NCBI RefSeq assembly: GCF_036014195.1
Contig: NZ_CP107918.1
Coordinates: 7,068,001-7,132,000, forward strand
Length of the DNA: 64,000 nucleotides
Direction of reading: 5' to 3'
Source: Streptomyces sp. NBC_00442
GTDB taxonomy: Bacteria; Actinomycetota; Actinomycetes; Streptomycetales; Streptomycetaceae
The notes beneath the pieces are model-generated. The model saw nothing but the letters and a program-made list of their open reading frames with translations. It did no database searches and was not told where the DNA came from. Below are positions 8,431-17,492 of the stretch, piece by piece; within the stretch, counting starts at the first letter, position 1, and every line of letters starts with the position of its first letter. The position numbers and the translations under genes are program-made.

Positions 8431-8895
8431 ATGGCCGCCGAAGAGGCACAAGCGCTCGACGACTCGTTCGCGGACGTGCTCGCGGGCGTGCAGCGGCTCA
8501 TCAGGAGACGGCTGCGGGGCGGCCTGGGCGTGCCCCGGCTGCGCGGTGCCCAGGTCGAGTTGCTCCGCCTGGTCGCCGCCCGGCCCGGCATCGGCGTTTC
8601 GGCCGCCGCCAAGGAGCTCCACCTGGCGGGCAATTCGGTCTCCACGCTGGTCAACCAGCTGGTGCGGGACGGCTACATGAGGCGCGAGACCGATCCGGGC
8701 GATCGCCGCTCGGCCCGGCTTCACGCGACGCCCGCCGCCCTCGGACGGCTGGGTGACTGGCAGCGCCGCCGCGCCGCGCTCGTACGGGAGCAGGTGGCGC
8801 GCCTGGACGCCGCAGACCGGGCAGCCCTGGCCGCCGCCCTCCCGGCACTGCGCCGGCTCGCCGACAACCTGCACGAGGAATCGGAGGGTTCATGA
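8431..8895 (+). CDS. MarR-family regulator
   Basis: A 154-residue winged-helix regulator. The MarR core is seen as VSAAAKELHLAGNSVSTLVNQLVRDGYMRRETDPGDRRS in pieces around residues 50-90: recognition helix, then the D.RRS wing. It is the first gene of a marR - ATPase - permease operon, with its TGA overlapping the ATPase ATG as ATGA. It probably represses this exporter and responds to the exported compound, with the palindrome at 8402-8420 as operator. The N-terminal helix LADVL..VQRLIRRRLR resembles the dimerisation helix of MarR regulators of DrrAB-like exporters. Confidence 0.92.
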   Translation: MAAEEAQALDDSFADVLAGVQRLIRRRLRGGLGVPRLRGAQVELLRLVAARPGIGVSAAAKELHLAGNSVSTLVNQLVRDGYMRRETDPGDRRSARLHATPAALGRLGDWQRRRAALVREQVARLDAADRAALAAALPALRRLADNLHEESEGS

Positions 8896-9887
8896 GCGAC
8901 GACGACGCGGTGCGCGGTGACGACGCGGTGCGCGGTGACGACGCGAGGCGCGATGACGAGGCGCCGAGCGATGACCAGGCGCTGCGCGACGGCGGCGCGG
9001 TGCCGGGCGACAAGAGTGCGGGGCGCCCCGCCGACCGGGGCGACACTGCCGGGCCGGTCCACGCGGCGGTGCGCTGCGAGGGACTCGCGTACGCCTTCGG
9101 CGGGACCCGTGCGGTCGACGCGCTCGATCTGACCGTCGCGGCCGGCGAGGTCTTCGGGCTGCTCGGCCCGAACGGCGCGGGCAAGACCACCGCGATCCGC
9201 TGCATCACCACCCTGCTGCCCGTGCCCGCGGGCCGCGTCCACGTGTTCGGCCACGACGCGGCGAAGGAGCCGATGGCGGTGCGCCGGCTGCTCGGCTACG
9301 TACCGCAGCAGCTGTCGGCCGACGCGGGCCTGACCGGTCGGGAGAACGTGACCCTGTTCGCCCGGGTCTTCGACGTCCCGCGCAGGGAACGCGCCCGCCG
9401 CGTCGAGCAGGCCCTGTACGCCGTCGACCTCACCGAGGCCGCCGACCGCATGGCCAAGACCTACTCGGGAGGCATGATCCGCCGCCTCGAACTCGCCCAG
9501 GCCCTGGTCAGCGCGCCCCGGCTGCTCATGCTCGACGAGCCGACGATCGGCCTCGACCCGATCGCCCGCACCAGTGTGTGGGAGCACATCAACGCGGTGC
9601 GCCGGGCCACCGGAATGACCGTCCTCGTGACCACCCACCACATGGACGAGGCCGACCAGTACTGCGACCGCCTCGCCCTGATGCACCGCGGAAGGATACG
9701 AGCCCTCGGCACCCCCGAAGGCCTCAAGTCCGAGCTGCGCGAGCGCATCGGGGGCGCCACCCCGGACGATCCGCCGCCCACCCTGGAGGACGTCTTCCGC
9801 GACGTCGCCGGCAGCGGCCTGGACAGCAAGGGAGGTGACTTCCGCGATGTCCGCAGCACCCGCCGCACCGCAGCCCGCCTCGGCTGA
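8892..9887 (+). CDS. ABC transporter ATPase, DrrA type
   Basis: A 331-residue ATP-binding subunit. The order is Walker A GPNGAGKTT, Q-loop in GYVPQQL, signature YSGGM, Walker B LLMLDEPT and switch His in TTHHMDEAD. The C-terminal extension fits daunorubicin-type DrrA exporters. The first 55 residues are unusual: an acidic, low-complexity leader made from five 18-bp repeats that encode D-D-A-x-R-G variants. It overlaps marR by 4 bases and the permease reading frame by 41 bases, so all three are coupled. Role: energising export of a hydrophobic drug or lipid with the DrrB-like permease. Confidence 0.94.
   Translation: MSDDDAVRGDDAVRGDDARRDDEAPSDDQALRDGGAVPGDKSAGRPADRGDTAGPVHAAVRCEGLAYAFGGTRAVDALDLTVAAGEVFGLLGPNGAGKTTAIRCITTLLPVPAGRVHVFGHDAAKEPMAVRRLLGYVPQQLSADAGLTGRENVTLFARVFDVPRRERARRVEQALYAVDLTEAADRMAKTYSGGMIRRLELAQALVSAPRLLMLDEPTIGLDPIARTSVWEHINAVRRATGMTVLVTTHHMDEADQYCDRLALMHRGRIRALGTPEGLKSELRERIGGATPDDPPPTLEDVFRDVAGSGLDSKGGDFRDVRSTRRTAARLG
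8901..8990 (+). repeat. Five 18-bp tandem repeats inside drrA-like gene
   Basis: Units start at 8901, 8919, 8937, 8955 and 8973. The first two are identical (GACGACGCGGTGCGCGGT); the rest diverge progressively. They encode an acidic hexapeptide repeat ahead of the ATPase domain. Confidence 0.85.
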
Positions 9888-10722
9888 CCCCGGCGCCGCC
9901 GCCCTCGACGCCGACGGGAAGCTCGACCTGCTCCTGGTCCCGCCGCGCCCCCGCACCGGGTGGCGTGTGCTGCCCGCCCGGGTCGCCGCCCTGTGCGCGG
10001 TCGAGCTGCAAAAGCTCCGGCACGACCGCGCCGAGCTCTACACCCGGGCCGTGCAGCCCGCCCTCTGGCTGCTGATCTTCGGCGAGACCTTCACCCGCAT
10101 CAAGGCGATCCCCACCGGCGGCATCCCCTACATCGACTATCTGGCGCCGGGCATCATCGCCCAGTCCGCCATGTTCATCGCCATCTTCTACGGCATCATG
10201 ATCATCTGGGAGCGGGACTCGGGCATCCTGACCAAGCTCCTCGTCACCCCGACCCCGCGCTCCGCGCTCATCACCGGCAAGGCCTTCGCGGCCGGGGTCA
10301 AGGCGCTGATCCAGGCCGTCGTGGTGATCGTGATCGCCGCACTGCTCGGCGTGGCCCTCACCTGGAACCCGCTGCGGCTGCTCGGCGTGGCCGTCGCCGT
10401 GATCCTCGGCTCCGCGTTCTTCTCCTGTCTGTCGATGACCATCGCCGGGATCGTGCTGACCCGCGACCGCCTGATGGGCATCGGACAGGCCATCACCATG
10501 CCGCTGTTCTTCGGCTCCAGCGCCCTCTATCCGGTGTCGATCATGCCGGGCTGGCTCCAGGCCGTCAGCAAGGCCAACCCGCTCAGCTACCAGGTCGACG
10601 CCCTGCGCGGACTGCTGCTCGGCACCCACGCCCATCTCGCCCTGGACTACGGGGTGCTGGCCGTCGCGGCCGCGCTCGGCATTCTCGCGGCCTCCTCGCT
10701 CCTGGGCCGCCTGGCCCGCTGA
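9847..10722 (+). CDS. ABC-2 permease, DrrB type
   Basis: A membrane subunit of 291 residues with about six spans and the ABC-2 signature region PLFFGSSALYPVSIMPGWLQ and NPLSYQVDALRGLL, typical of DrrB/NodJ-like permeases. An ATG at 9847 is chosen because GGAGGTGA stands 8 bases upstream; a GTG at 9835 lies within that ribosome site. It overlaps the ATPase gene and completes an export operon. No antibiotic biosynthesis cluster is visible beside it, so it may confer drug tolerance rather than product export. Confidence 0.93.
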   Translation: MSAAPAAPQPASADPGAAALDADGKLDLLLVPPRPRTGWRVLPARVAALCAVELQKLRHDRAELYTRAVQPALWLLIFGETFTRIKAIPTGGIPYIDYLAPGIIAQSAMFIAIFYGIMIIWERDSGILTKLLVTPTPRSALITGKAFAAGVKALIQAVVVIVIAALLGVALTWNPLRLLGVAVAVILGSAFFSCLSMTIAGIVLTRDRLMGIGQAITMPLFFGSSALYPVSIMPGWLQAVSKANPLSYQVDALRGLLLGTHAHLALDYGVLAVAAALGILAASSLLGRLAR

Positions 10723-10741
10723 GCACTGCCATCATGATCCC

Positions 10742-11551
10742 ATGGCCCCCGTGAGCGACGACGACGGATACCTCCTGGACAACCGGCGCACCGAAGCCGG
10801 CGAACGCTTCGACGCGCTCGCCGAACTCTTCGACGCCTCGACGTTCCGCCACTTCGAGGCCCTCGGCCTGCGCCCGGGGCACCACGTCTGGGAGGTGGGC
10901 GCGGGAGGTGCCTCCGTGCCGCGCGGCCTCGCCGAACGGGTCGGGCCCCAGGGGCGGGTGCTCGCCACCGACCTCGACACCGGCCGGATCGCCGGAACCG
11001 CACTCCCTGCGCAGGCCGAGGTCGCCCGCCACGACGTGGGCCGGGACCCGGCACCCGAGGGCCCCTTCGACTTCGTCCACGCCCGCCTCGTCCTGGTCCA
11101 CGTCACCGACCGGGAGCGCGCCCTGCGCACCATGGCCGGGGCGCTGCGCCCCGGCGGCGTCCTGCTGATCGAAGACGCGGATCCCGCGCTCCAGCCCCTG
11201 CTGTGCCTCGACGAGTACGGCCCCGAACAGGAACGCGCCAACCGCCTGCGCCGGGGCTTTCGGACACTCCTCGCCGAACGCGGCGCCGACCTCTCCTACG
11301 GCCGCAAACTCCCGCGACTGCTGAGGGAGTTGGACCTGGAGCAGGTCGAGGCCGACGCGTACTTCCCCGTCACGTCGCCCGCCGGCGCCGTCCTGGAAGC
11401 CGCGACGGTGCGCCACGTCAGGGCGCTGCTCGTCGACCGGGGCCTCGCCACCGACGAGGACATCGAGCGCCATCTGGCGAGCGTCGCCGCGGGCCGCCTC
11501 GATCTGGCGACCTCCCCGATGATCTCCGCCTGGGGCCGCCGCCCGGCCTGA
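10742..11551 (+). CDS. Class I SAM-dependent methyltransferase
   Basis: A 269-residue methyltransferase. Motif I is VWEVGAGGAS around residue 50, an acidic end of strand 2 appears as ATDLD, and a motif III-like region LRPGGVLLIED follows near 140. The fold is complete and soluble. It begins 19 bases after the permease stop, so it may be read from the same transcript. No Shine-Dalgarno sequence stands out. The acceptor (small molecule, rRNA or protein) cannot be told from sequence. Confidence 0.85.
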   Translation: MAPVSDDDGYLLDNRRTEAGERFDALAELFDASTFRHFEALGLRPGHHVWEVGAGGASVPRGLAERVGPQGRVLATDLDTGRIAGTALPAQAEVARHDVGRDPAPEGPFDFVHARLVLVHVTDRERALRTMAGALRPGGVLLIEDADPALQPLLCLDEYGPEQERANRLRRGFRTLLAERGADLSYGRKLPRLLRELDLEQVEADAYFPVTSPAGAVLEAATVRHVRALLVDRGLATDEDIERHLASVAAGRLDLATSPMISAWGRRPA

Positions 11552-11558
11552 CCGACGG

Positions 11559-11584
11559 GCCCCGACGCGGAGCCGCGTCGGGGG
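11559..11584. terminator. Terminator hairpin after methyltransferase
   Basis: Stem CCCCGACGCGG (11560-11570) / CCGCGTCGGGG (11573-11583), 8 bases after the stop codon. This would end the marR-drrAB-methyltransferase transcript. Confidence 0.75.
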
Positions 11585-11695
11585 GCCGAGGGCCGAGCGG
11601 CCGCCCCGGGAAGCGCTCGCGGTGTGACTGTCATCCGATTCGCTCGTTTGTAGGGCATCGACACAGCGACCGCCAGCCGGAGAAGGTGCCCCGCC

Positions 11696-13639
11696 ATGCC
11701 AGCCTCTCAACGCGAGCGTCATCCCCGTCCCGCCGGACCGGTGCCCGGCCTCGGCCAGGCGGAGGCGACGCTCGTCGAGCACTACCCCAGGCTCGTCCGG
11801 CTGGCCTACCTCATCCTTCCGCCTCGGCTCGGCCGCCACCGGCGCGTGCTCGCCGCGCACGGCGTGGTGCAGAGTGCGCTGCCCGCCCGTCCATCGCCGG
11901 CCAAGCAGGGGCCCGTACCCGTACCCGGACCACGGAGTGAGGAGGCTCCGGCGCTCGGCTGGATCCTGCGGCGCGTGGTCGGCAACGCGCTGTCGTACGA
12001 GCACGGGGCCGCCCGCTGGCGCAGGGCCGTACGGCCCGCGCTGCCCGCCGTGTGGGGGCTGAGGCTGACGCCCCGCATCGGCGGCGCGGAGGAACTGGCC
12101 CTCGAGCAGCAGCTGGCGACCGTCCCCGCGGCGGTCCGCGCGGCCTTCGTGCTGCGCCACCTGGAGGGATGTACGCCGGATGTCGCGGCCGAGCTCCTGG
12201 CGGCGGCCGGAGCCCCCGATCCGGCGGCCGCACTGCGCGATGCCGAGCGGCTCGGCCCGCGGGACGGCACCCGGGCCGGAGCGCTGCTCGACTCCGTCGA
12301 ATTCGACCCGTGCACCGTGCAGGCCCGGCCGACGGATCTGCTGCGCCGCCGCCATTGGCGGCGTGGGGGTGCGGCGGCCGCCCTGCTCGTGGCGGTGATG
12401 CTGACTGTGGGCCAGAGCGCCAGGGGCCCGGGGGCGCCGGATCCCACCGGCCGCGCCGCCGTCGCGATCCCGTCGGTCGACGCGGCGTCCCTGATGCGCG
12501 CCCCCGCCGACGCCTGGCAGTCGAGCTCACGCATCGACTTCACGGTCTGGCCGGCGCGCGGCGCCCTCACCGGCGACCGTGCGCTCCTGGACCGCGCGCT
12601 GCGGGCCTGGGCGCGACCTGGCCCTGGCGTCCATGTGTCGGCCGCACCCAGGACCGGGACCGGACCTCCGGCCGCCGCGCCCCAACTCCTGTACGCGGGA
12701 CGGGCGGACGACGCCGACGTGGTCCTCCTGTACGACGGCGAACGCGTCGTGCGCTATGCGCAGACGGCGGGGCGGCCGCCAGAACTGGCCTTCTCCCGCG
12801 CCGACAACGCCGATGTCACCACGGCGGCCGCCCTCGTCCTCACCCGCACCGGACGCGGGACGCGCTTCCTGCTCGCCCCCTGGGTCGCCGAGTCGACCAC
12901 CCGCGACCTGCTGGCACCCGACACCCCGGCCCGCCCGCTGCACACCGCCGACGACGGCGTCAGCGACGCGGTGACGCCCCCGGGCCTCGGCGGCCCGTGC
13001 TCCAACTGGCCCGCCCTGCAACTGCGTTCGTCCGAGCGCATCGCCGAGAAGCACGCCTTCCTACTCACCGACCTCGGCGGCCTGTCACCCGTCCACCTCA
13101 CCTACACCCCGCCGCCGGGCGGCGGCGCCCCGGCCCGCGCTCCCCGCGAAGCCACGAGCGCGGCGGCCTTGGTGAGCTGGGCCCATACGGCCTGCGCGCT
13201 GCGCTCCACGGCCGGAGGCGGCGTACGTGCCGTGAACAACTGGGTGTTCGCGCAGCAGCAACTGCCCGAGGGCGCGGGCACGGCGGCATGGCTGTGCTCC
13301 AGGGCCGACACCTGGAACGGACCGGGCCGGGCCGTCGTACGGTTCCAGCCGCCCACGACGCCGGCGCGGGAGCCCGGCACCCTGATCGCCGACGCGCGCG
13401 ACACGTCGTACTGCAGCCGCTTCAACCAGCACATCCTCGCCGACACCCGCTGGAGCTCCCCTTCGGGCGCCCCCTATCTCCTCGCCGCGGGGAGCCGAGC
13501 CGTCACCCGGATCAGCGTGACCGGGCAGGTGCGCGCCGACGTCACCGGTACGACCCTCGCGGTGAAGGCGGCCCCGGACCGGTCGGCCCGGCTCAGCGCA
13601 TCGCTGAGCACCGGAAGGACGCTCGGCGCGGTCCGGTGA
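11696..13639 (+). CDS. Membrane protein with degenerate sigma-factor-like N-terminus
   Basis: A 647-residue protein with an unusual plan. Residues 24-62 (LVEHYPRLVRLAYLI ... GVVQSAL) read like region 2 of ECF/SigE-family sigma factors. Residues 135-185 (LATVPAAVRAAFVLRHLEG ... DVAAELLAAAG) read like region 4. A basic stretch RRRHWRR leads into one membrane span (about 224-240), and roughly 400 residues outside the membrane follow, with several Cys and no domain I recognise. The sigma blocks lack the strongly conserved region 2.3/2.4 and the usual HTH turn, so it may not bind promoters. GGAGAAGG precedes the ATG. It is monocistronic between two hairpins. Possible roles are an anchored regulator or a scaffold evolved from a sigma factor. 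Confidence 0.72.
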   Translation: MPASQRERHPRPAGPVPGLGQAEATLVEHYPRLVRLAYLILPPRLGRHRRVLAAHGVVQSALPARPSPAKQGPVPVPGPRSEEAPALGWILRRVVGNALSYEHGAARWRRAVRPALPAVWGLRLTPRIGGAEELALEQQLATVPAAVRAAFVLRHLEGCTPDVAAELLAAAGAPDPAAALRDAERLGPRDGTRAGALLDSVEFDPCTVQARPTDLLRRRHWRRGGAAAALLVAVMLTVGQSARGPGAPDPTGRAAVAIPSVDAASLMRAPADAWQSSSRIDFTVWPARGALTGDRALLDRALRAWARPGPGVHVSAAPRTGTGPPAAAPQLLYAGRADDADVVLLYDGERVVRYAQTAGRPPELAFSRADNADVTTAAALVLTRTGRGTRFLLAPWVAESTTRDLLAPDTPARPLHTADDGVSDAVTPPGLGGPCSNWPALQLRSSERIAEKHAFLLTDLGGLSPVHLTYTPPPGGGAPARAPREATSAAALVSWAHTACALRSTAGGGVRAVNNWVFAQQQLPEGAGTAAWLCSRADTWNGPGRAVVRFQPPTTPAREPGTLIADARDTSYCSRFNQHILADTRWSSPSGAPYLLAAGSRAVTRISVTGQVRADVTGTTLAVKAAPDRSARLSASLSTGRTLGAVR

Positions 13640-13695
13640 GGCGGCGAGCGCGCCGCCCGGCCGTCGGGCGGCGCGCACCGGCGTGGTGCTGGGTC

Positions 13696-13753
13696 GTGTC
13701 TTCGAAGTCCCCTCCGGCCCGCCCTACGGGTGGAGACGCCACGTCGAAGACAC
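13696..13753. repeat. 10-bp inverted repeat next to melC2 stop
   Basis: Perfect arms GTGTCTTCGA (13696-13705) and TCGAAGACAC (13744-13753) flank a 38-base spacer. The inner arm ends 3 bases beyond the melC2 stop. It may act as a long-looped terminator between convergent genes; the arms also look like the ends of a lost insertion. Confidence 0.6.
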
Positions 13754-13756
13754 TTC

Positions 13757-14584
13757 CTAGGCCACGGTGTCGTAGGTGTAGAACCGGGTGTGGTCGAGCA
13801 GGTCCGCCGGGGTCACGTCGTTCCAGGGGCGCATGGTGTCGTGCAGGTCCACCACATCGCGGGTGCCGGCCGCCGGGAGGTAGGGCGAGCCCGGGTGGAG
13901 GGCCTGCCACCGCGCCCAGAGCCGGTCCACGAACGCGTGGTGCAGCCAGAACACCGGGTCGTTGGGGGAGGCCCCCGTCGCCATGTTGCCACCCACCCAG
14001 ACATGGACGCGGTTGTGCAGATTGACCCCGCGCCATCCCTCCAGATGGTTGCGGAAGCCGTCGGACGCGCTGTTCCACGGTGCCATGTCGTACGTCGTCA
14101 TCGCGAGGACGCCGTCGACCTGGGCCGGGGTCGGCAGCTGGGCGACCGAGGAGCCGAGGGTCCGGCGCAGGTAAGTGCGGCCGTCCACACGGGTGTTGAG
14201 GGGCCAGGCGCCCGCGCCGTGCGCGAAGGGGCCGTCCATCACCTGCCCGTCCCGGTCGCGTCCGGTGCCGCCCAGGAAGTCGGCGGCCCACAGGGAGGCG
14301 CCCGGTGTGCGGTCGGCCGTCCAGTCCCAGTAGGGCAGGGTGACCGACGGCTCGACCGACTGCAGGGCCCGCTCGAACTCGATGAGGAACCTGCGGTGCC
14401 ATGGCAGGAACGACGGCGAACGGTGACCGACCCGGTCGCCGGTGTCGGTGTCGCTCATGATGAAGGAGTTGTGGGTGCGGACGAAGGCGTCGTACCTCCC
14501 GTCGCGCTTGAGCTGAAGCAGCGCGTCGACGAGGCGGCGCTTCTCCGGGGCGGTGAGATCCGCCTGATTCTTGCGAACGGCCAT
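13757..14584 (-). CDS. melC2: Tyrosinase
   Basis: A 275-residue binuclear copper monooxygenase that oxidises tyrosine to dopa and dopaquinone, giving melanin. CuA ligands are His38 (RTHNS), His54 (VGHRSPSF) and His63 (PWHRRF). CuB ligands are His190 and His194 (LHNRVHVWVGG) and His216 (WLHHAF). Length and motifs match Streptomyces MelC2. It has no signal peptide and depends on MelC1 for copper loading and Tat export; melC1 lies directly upstream with a 54-base gap. It ends convergent to the sigma-like membrane gene. Confidence 0.98.
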   Translation of the reverse strand: MAVRKNQADLTAPEKRRLVDALLQLKRDGRYDAFVRTHNSFIMSDTDTGDRVGHRSPSFLPWHRRFLIEFERALQSVEPSVTLPYWDWTADRTPGASLWAADFLGGTGRDRDGQVMDGPFAHGAGAWPLNTRVDGRTYLRRTLGSSVAQLPTPAQVDGVLAMTTYDMAPWNSASDGFRNHLEGWRGVNLHNRVHVWVGGNMATGASPNDPVFWLHHAFVDRLWARWQALHPGSPYLPAAGTRDVVDLHDTMRPWNDVTPADLLDHTRFYTYDTVA

Positions 14585-14638
14585 GGTGGAGCTCCTGGTT
14601 GAGCCGGCGTACGGACGAAGCGGACGTGGGGGCGCGGG

Positions 14639-15031
14639 TCAGACGAGCGGGACGAGGGCGGCGCCCTGGAGCTCCACCACGGCGGCGCGAGCGATGGCGA
14701 GGGGCGTGGCGGAGGGCTCGTAGTGGTTCACTACGCTGATCCAGGTGCCGTCGGCGTTCCGCATCACATGCAGCTCCTCGCCGTCTATCCGCACGGAGTA
14801 GCCGCCGCCGTGGTGCGGGTGCCCGGAGCCCGGCAGGCCCTGTATCCGGCGTCCCTGGAAGACCTCGTCGAAGGGGCCTGGCGCGCCGTGCGGGGCGTCG
14901 CCGGCGGTGCGGGCGGGGGGCGCGGTCGCGGCGTGCGCCGTGCCGGCGAGGGTGAGCCCGGCGAGCGCGCCGGCGGTAACGCCGATGGCCTGGCGGCGCG
15001 TGGGCCGCGACGGTACGGATTGGTAGGACAT
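14639..15031 (-). CDS. melC1: Tyrosinase copper chaperone and export partner
   Basis: A 130-residue MelC1 protein. A Tat signal peptide is clear (RRQAIG followed by a hydrophobic run ending AHA). The mature part has the [26 protein letters not shown] and FDEVFQGR segments of the family; the His-rich loop delivers copper to MelC2 and the complex is exported by Tat. It is the first gene of the two-gene mel operon. The 330 bases upstream hold its promoter, but I cannot assign a clear -35/-10 pair. Confidence 0.97.
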   Translation of the reverse strand: MSYQSVPSRPTRRQAIGVTAGALAGLTLAGTAHAATAPPARTAGDAPHGAPGPFDEVFQGRRIQGLPGSGHPHHGGGYSVRIDGEELHVMRNADGTWISVVNHYEPSATPLAIARAAVVELQGAALVPLV

Positions 15032-15362
15032 GCCAAACCCCTTGGGCGTGCGGTCGGTTGGCGCGGCCGGGCCCGGTGCGGGCCCCGGCCGGCGAGCGGT
15101 ACGCCCCCATGCCTACCGGCCGCGGCCCCTGCACGAGAAGTGAGAGCCAACTGGTTGGCCGCTATGCGGACATGTCCAGATTCGTAGTGCAGTGTTCAAC
15201 GGCGGGAATCCTGTTGGCGCCGCCTCACCGGTGGGCTCGATACAGAAAATTCCTCTGGAATATGCCAACTCCGTGCAGATCTTGCTGTCCTGGCGCCGGG
15301 CGTGTGGCGGCCCCCACGCGGTGAAGGTGACCGGATCGGTGCACCGCGGTCCGGCCAGTGGC
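15032..15362. other. melC promoter region, no gene
   Basis: About 330 bases without a convincing coding frame. An AT-richer pocket around 15180-15270 stands out from the local GC level and is the best place for the minus-strand mel promoter. No operator palindrome is evident. Confidence 0.5.
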
Positions 15363-15414
15363 CGAAAGGCCCGAGCCCCCAGGTCGGCGCCGACCTGGGG
15401 GCTCGGGCCTTTCG
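15363..15414. terminator. Perfect 52-bp palindromic terminator
   Basis: An uninterrupted palindrome centred on GGCGCC at 15388/15389, beginning CGAAAGGCCCGAG and ending with its complement. It starts 2 bases after the stop of the minus-strand PLC-like gene and insulates it from the mel promoter. It works on either strand. Confidence 0.9.
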
Positions 15415-15416
15415 CG

Positions 15417-16508
15417 TCAGTTCGCCCCGCGCGGCAGCGCGAGCGACTGGATCTGGGGGAGGGCGGTCCAGTCGTTGGAGGCGACGCTGGCATGGGCGGC
15501 GGCGAGCCGCGCCACGCGTGCCTGTGCGTCCGCCGGTGACGGGTTCTTGTCGTCGAGCGCCGGTGACACGTTCTGGGCGTCGGTCATGACGAGAAAATAG
15601 TGGTGGGTGTCGTACCAGGCGGTGTCGATGGTGCCGTTCAGATACGTTGCCGCGTCGCCGTCGAAGACGACGAACCACGGCCGGATCGAGGTGTCCGCGT
15701 AGCGTGAACGAGGGTCGCCCGCCTGGGCGTTGTGCACGGCGGGGAAGACCTGGGCCTGCGCGGCGTGGCCCGCCGCCGTCAGGTCGCGCAGGTAGCGCGC
15801 GTACTCCACGTCCGTCCACAGCCGGTCGGTGGGGTTGCCCTCCTCGACGGTGCCCGGAATCACCTCCAGCATCACCTTGCCCGCGAGCTGCTCCCGCGTC
15901 GGCCAGTTGCCCGCGGCCGCCGCTTCGTCGAGGGTGGCGTACTGTCCACCGCCCGGCTTGGCGAGCAGGTCCGCGGGCCGGAACACGGTGGAGCCGAGAT
16001 GGGCGGCGATGGCCTGGTCGAGCTGGGCGGGGCCGAGCCCGAAGGTGGACTGGAAGCCCGCCTTCATCTCCAGCTTGATGACGAGCGGCGGGTGCCCGGG
16101 GTGGGCCCCGAGCCAGACCCGTACGTCGTCGAGACAGCTCTCCAGATCCTTGTTGGCGCCGCCGGAGTAGAGCTGGGCCGGCGTCGAGGCGTCGACGCAG
16201 TTGTTGCTGTTGCCCAGGGGGTTGGAGTGGCTGACCTTCCATTCCTTGGTGATGAAGTCGTCCCACACGTCGAGCTCGATCATCGACGTGCCGGTGTCCA
16301 GGGCCTGTGCGAGATGGGGGAAGGCGGCCGGGTCGTAGGTGTTGTGCAGGCCGGAGACGGTGGCCCCGGACAGCGGCAGGCTCCCGGGTCCCGCGGCTTG
16401 TGCGCTGTTGCCGACGCCCGCCGTGGCGAGCGCGAGGCAGGCACCGAGCGCGCCGAACAGGGCTGTCCGAAGCCGGGGCGTGAAGCGACTGGGCCGGGGA
16501 TCCGACAC
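15417..16508 (-). CDS. Secreted PI-PLC-like phosphodiesterase
   Basis: A 363-residue exported protein of the PLC-like phosphodiesterase barrel, close to the calcium-dependent PI-PLC type (PLC_Ca2+) of Streptomyces. After a signal peptide ending AQA, the opening LSGATVSGLHNTYD and the acidic MIELDVWDDF give the first catalytic His and metal-binding acids; VIKLEMK and PWFVVFDGD fit later strands. The GTG at 16508 is chosen for GGAGGAAC upstream. It ends at a strong palindrome and stands alone. The likely reaction is cleavage of a phospholipid headgroup outside the cell; the substrate is not known. Confidence 0.82.
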   Translation of the reverse strand: MSDPRPSRFTPRLRTALFGALGACLALATAGVGNSAQAAGPGSLPLSGATVSGLHNTYDPAAFPHLAQALDTGTSMIELDVWDDFITKEWKVSHSNPLGNSNNCVDASTPAQLYSGGANKDLESCLDDVRVWLGAHPGHPPLVIKLEMKAGFQSTFGLGPAQLDQAIAAHLGSTVFRPADLLAKPGGGQYATLDEAAAAGNWPTREQLAGKVMLEVIPGTVEEGNPTDRLWTDVEYARYLRDLTAAGHAAQAQVFPAVHNAQAGDPRSRYADTSIRPWFVVFDGDAATYLNGTIDTAWYDTHHYFLVMTDAQNVSPALDDKNPSPADAQARVARLAAAHASVASNDWTALPQIQSLALPRGAN

Positions 16509-16654
16509 GGTTCCTCCAAGTGGGGGGCGGCATTCCATCGGTACGGTGCCATCGCCGAGTGAACCGGCGACGACATGCCAAGTAACACGAGAGGGAATGC
16601 GGTTGTCACCCCCTGCGGCAGGCCCGGCCCGCGGGGGGCGCCCCGCAGGGCAGG

Positions 16655-17125
<471 letters not shown>

Positions 17126-17492
17126 TTCGAACACTCCTGGGGGTTGGTTTCCGAAGAACGAACAGGAGTCTGTCCCCCCGGGGTGGCGTCCGCGTGCCGC
17201 GACGGACACATTCGGTCACGGGAAGTCACCCGGCGCAGCCGCGTTCGTGCAGGGCGCCGCAGGGGTGCGCAGGTCGCCGCGTCGGGCAAGGTCGGCCAAA
17301 AGAAAGGTGTATTGACGGGGGTTGCGTCGTTTTCAAGGCAGTCGGAGACTCAATTCTGCGATTCTTAGGCCTGATTGAGGGGTGGTCAGGACGCGATCCG
17401 GCGCGATGCCCTCCCGGACCGTGGCCGCGCGACGCCTTCCCGGACCGCGGCGGCGCCATGCCGGCGAGGTCGCGGTCCGGCCGCGCGGGGAC

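Noticed and set aside
15032-15362. Possible small genes upstream of melC1
   Set aside because: Frames are short, on both strands, without ribosome sites; a promoter region is more likely.
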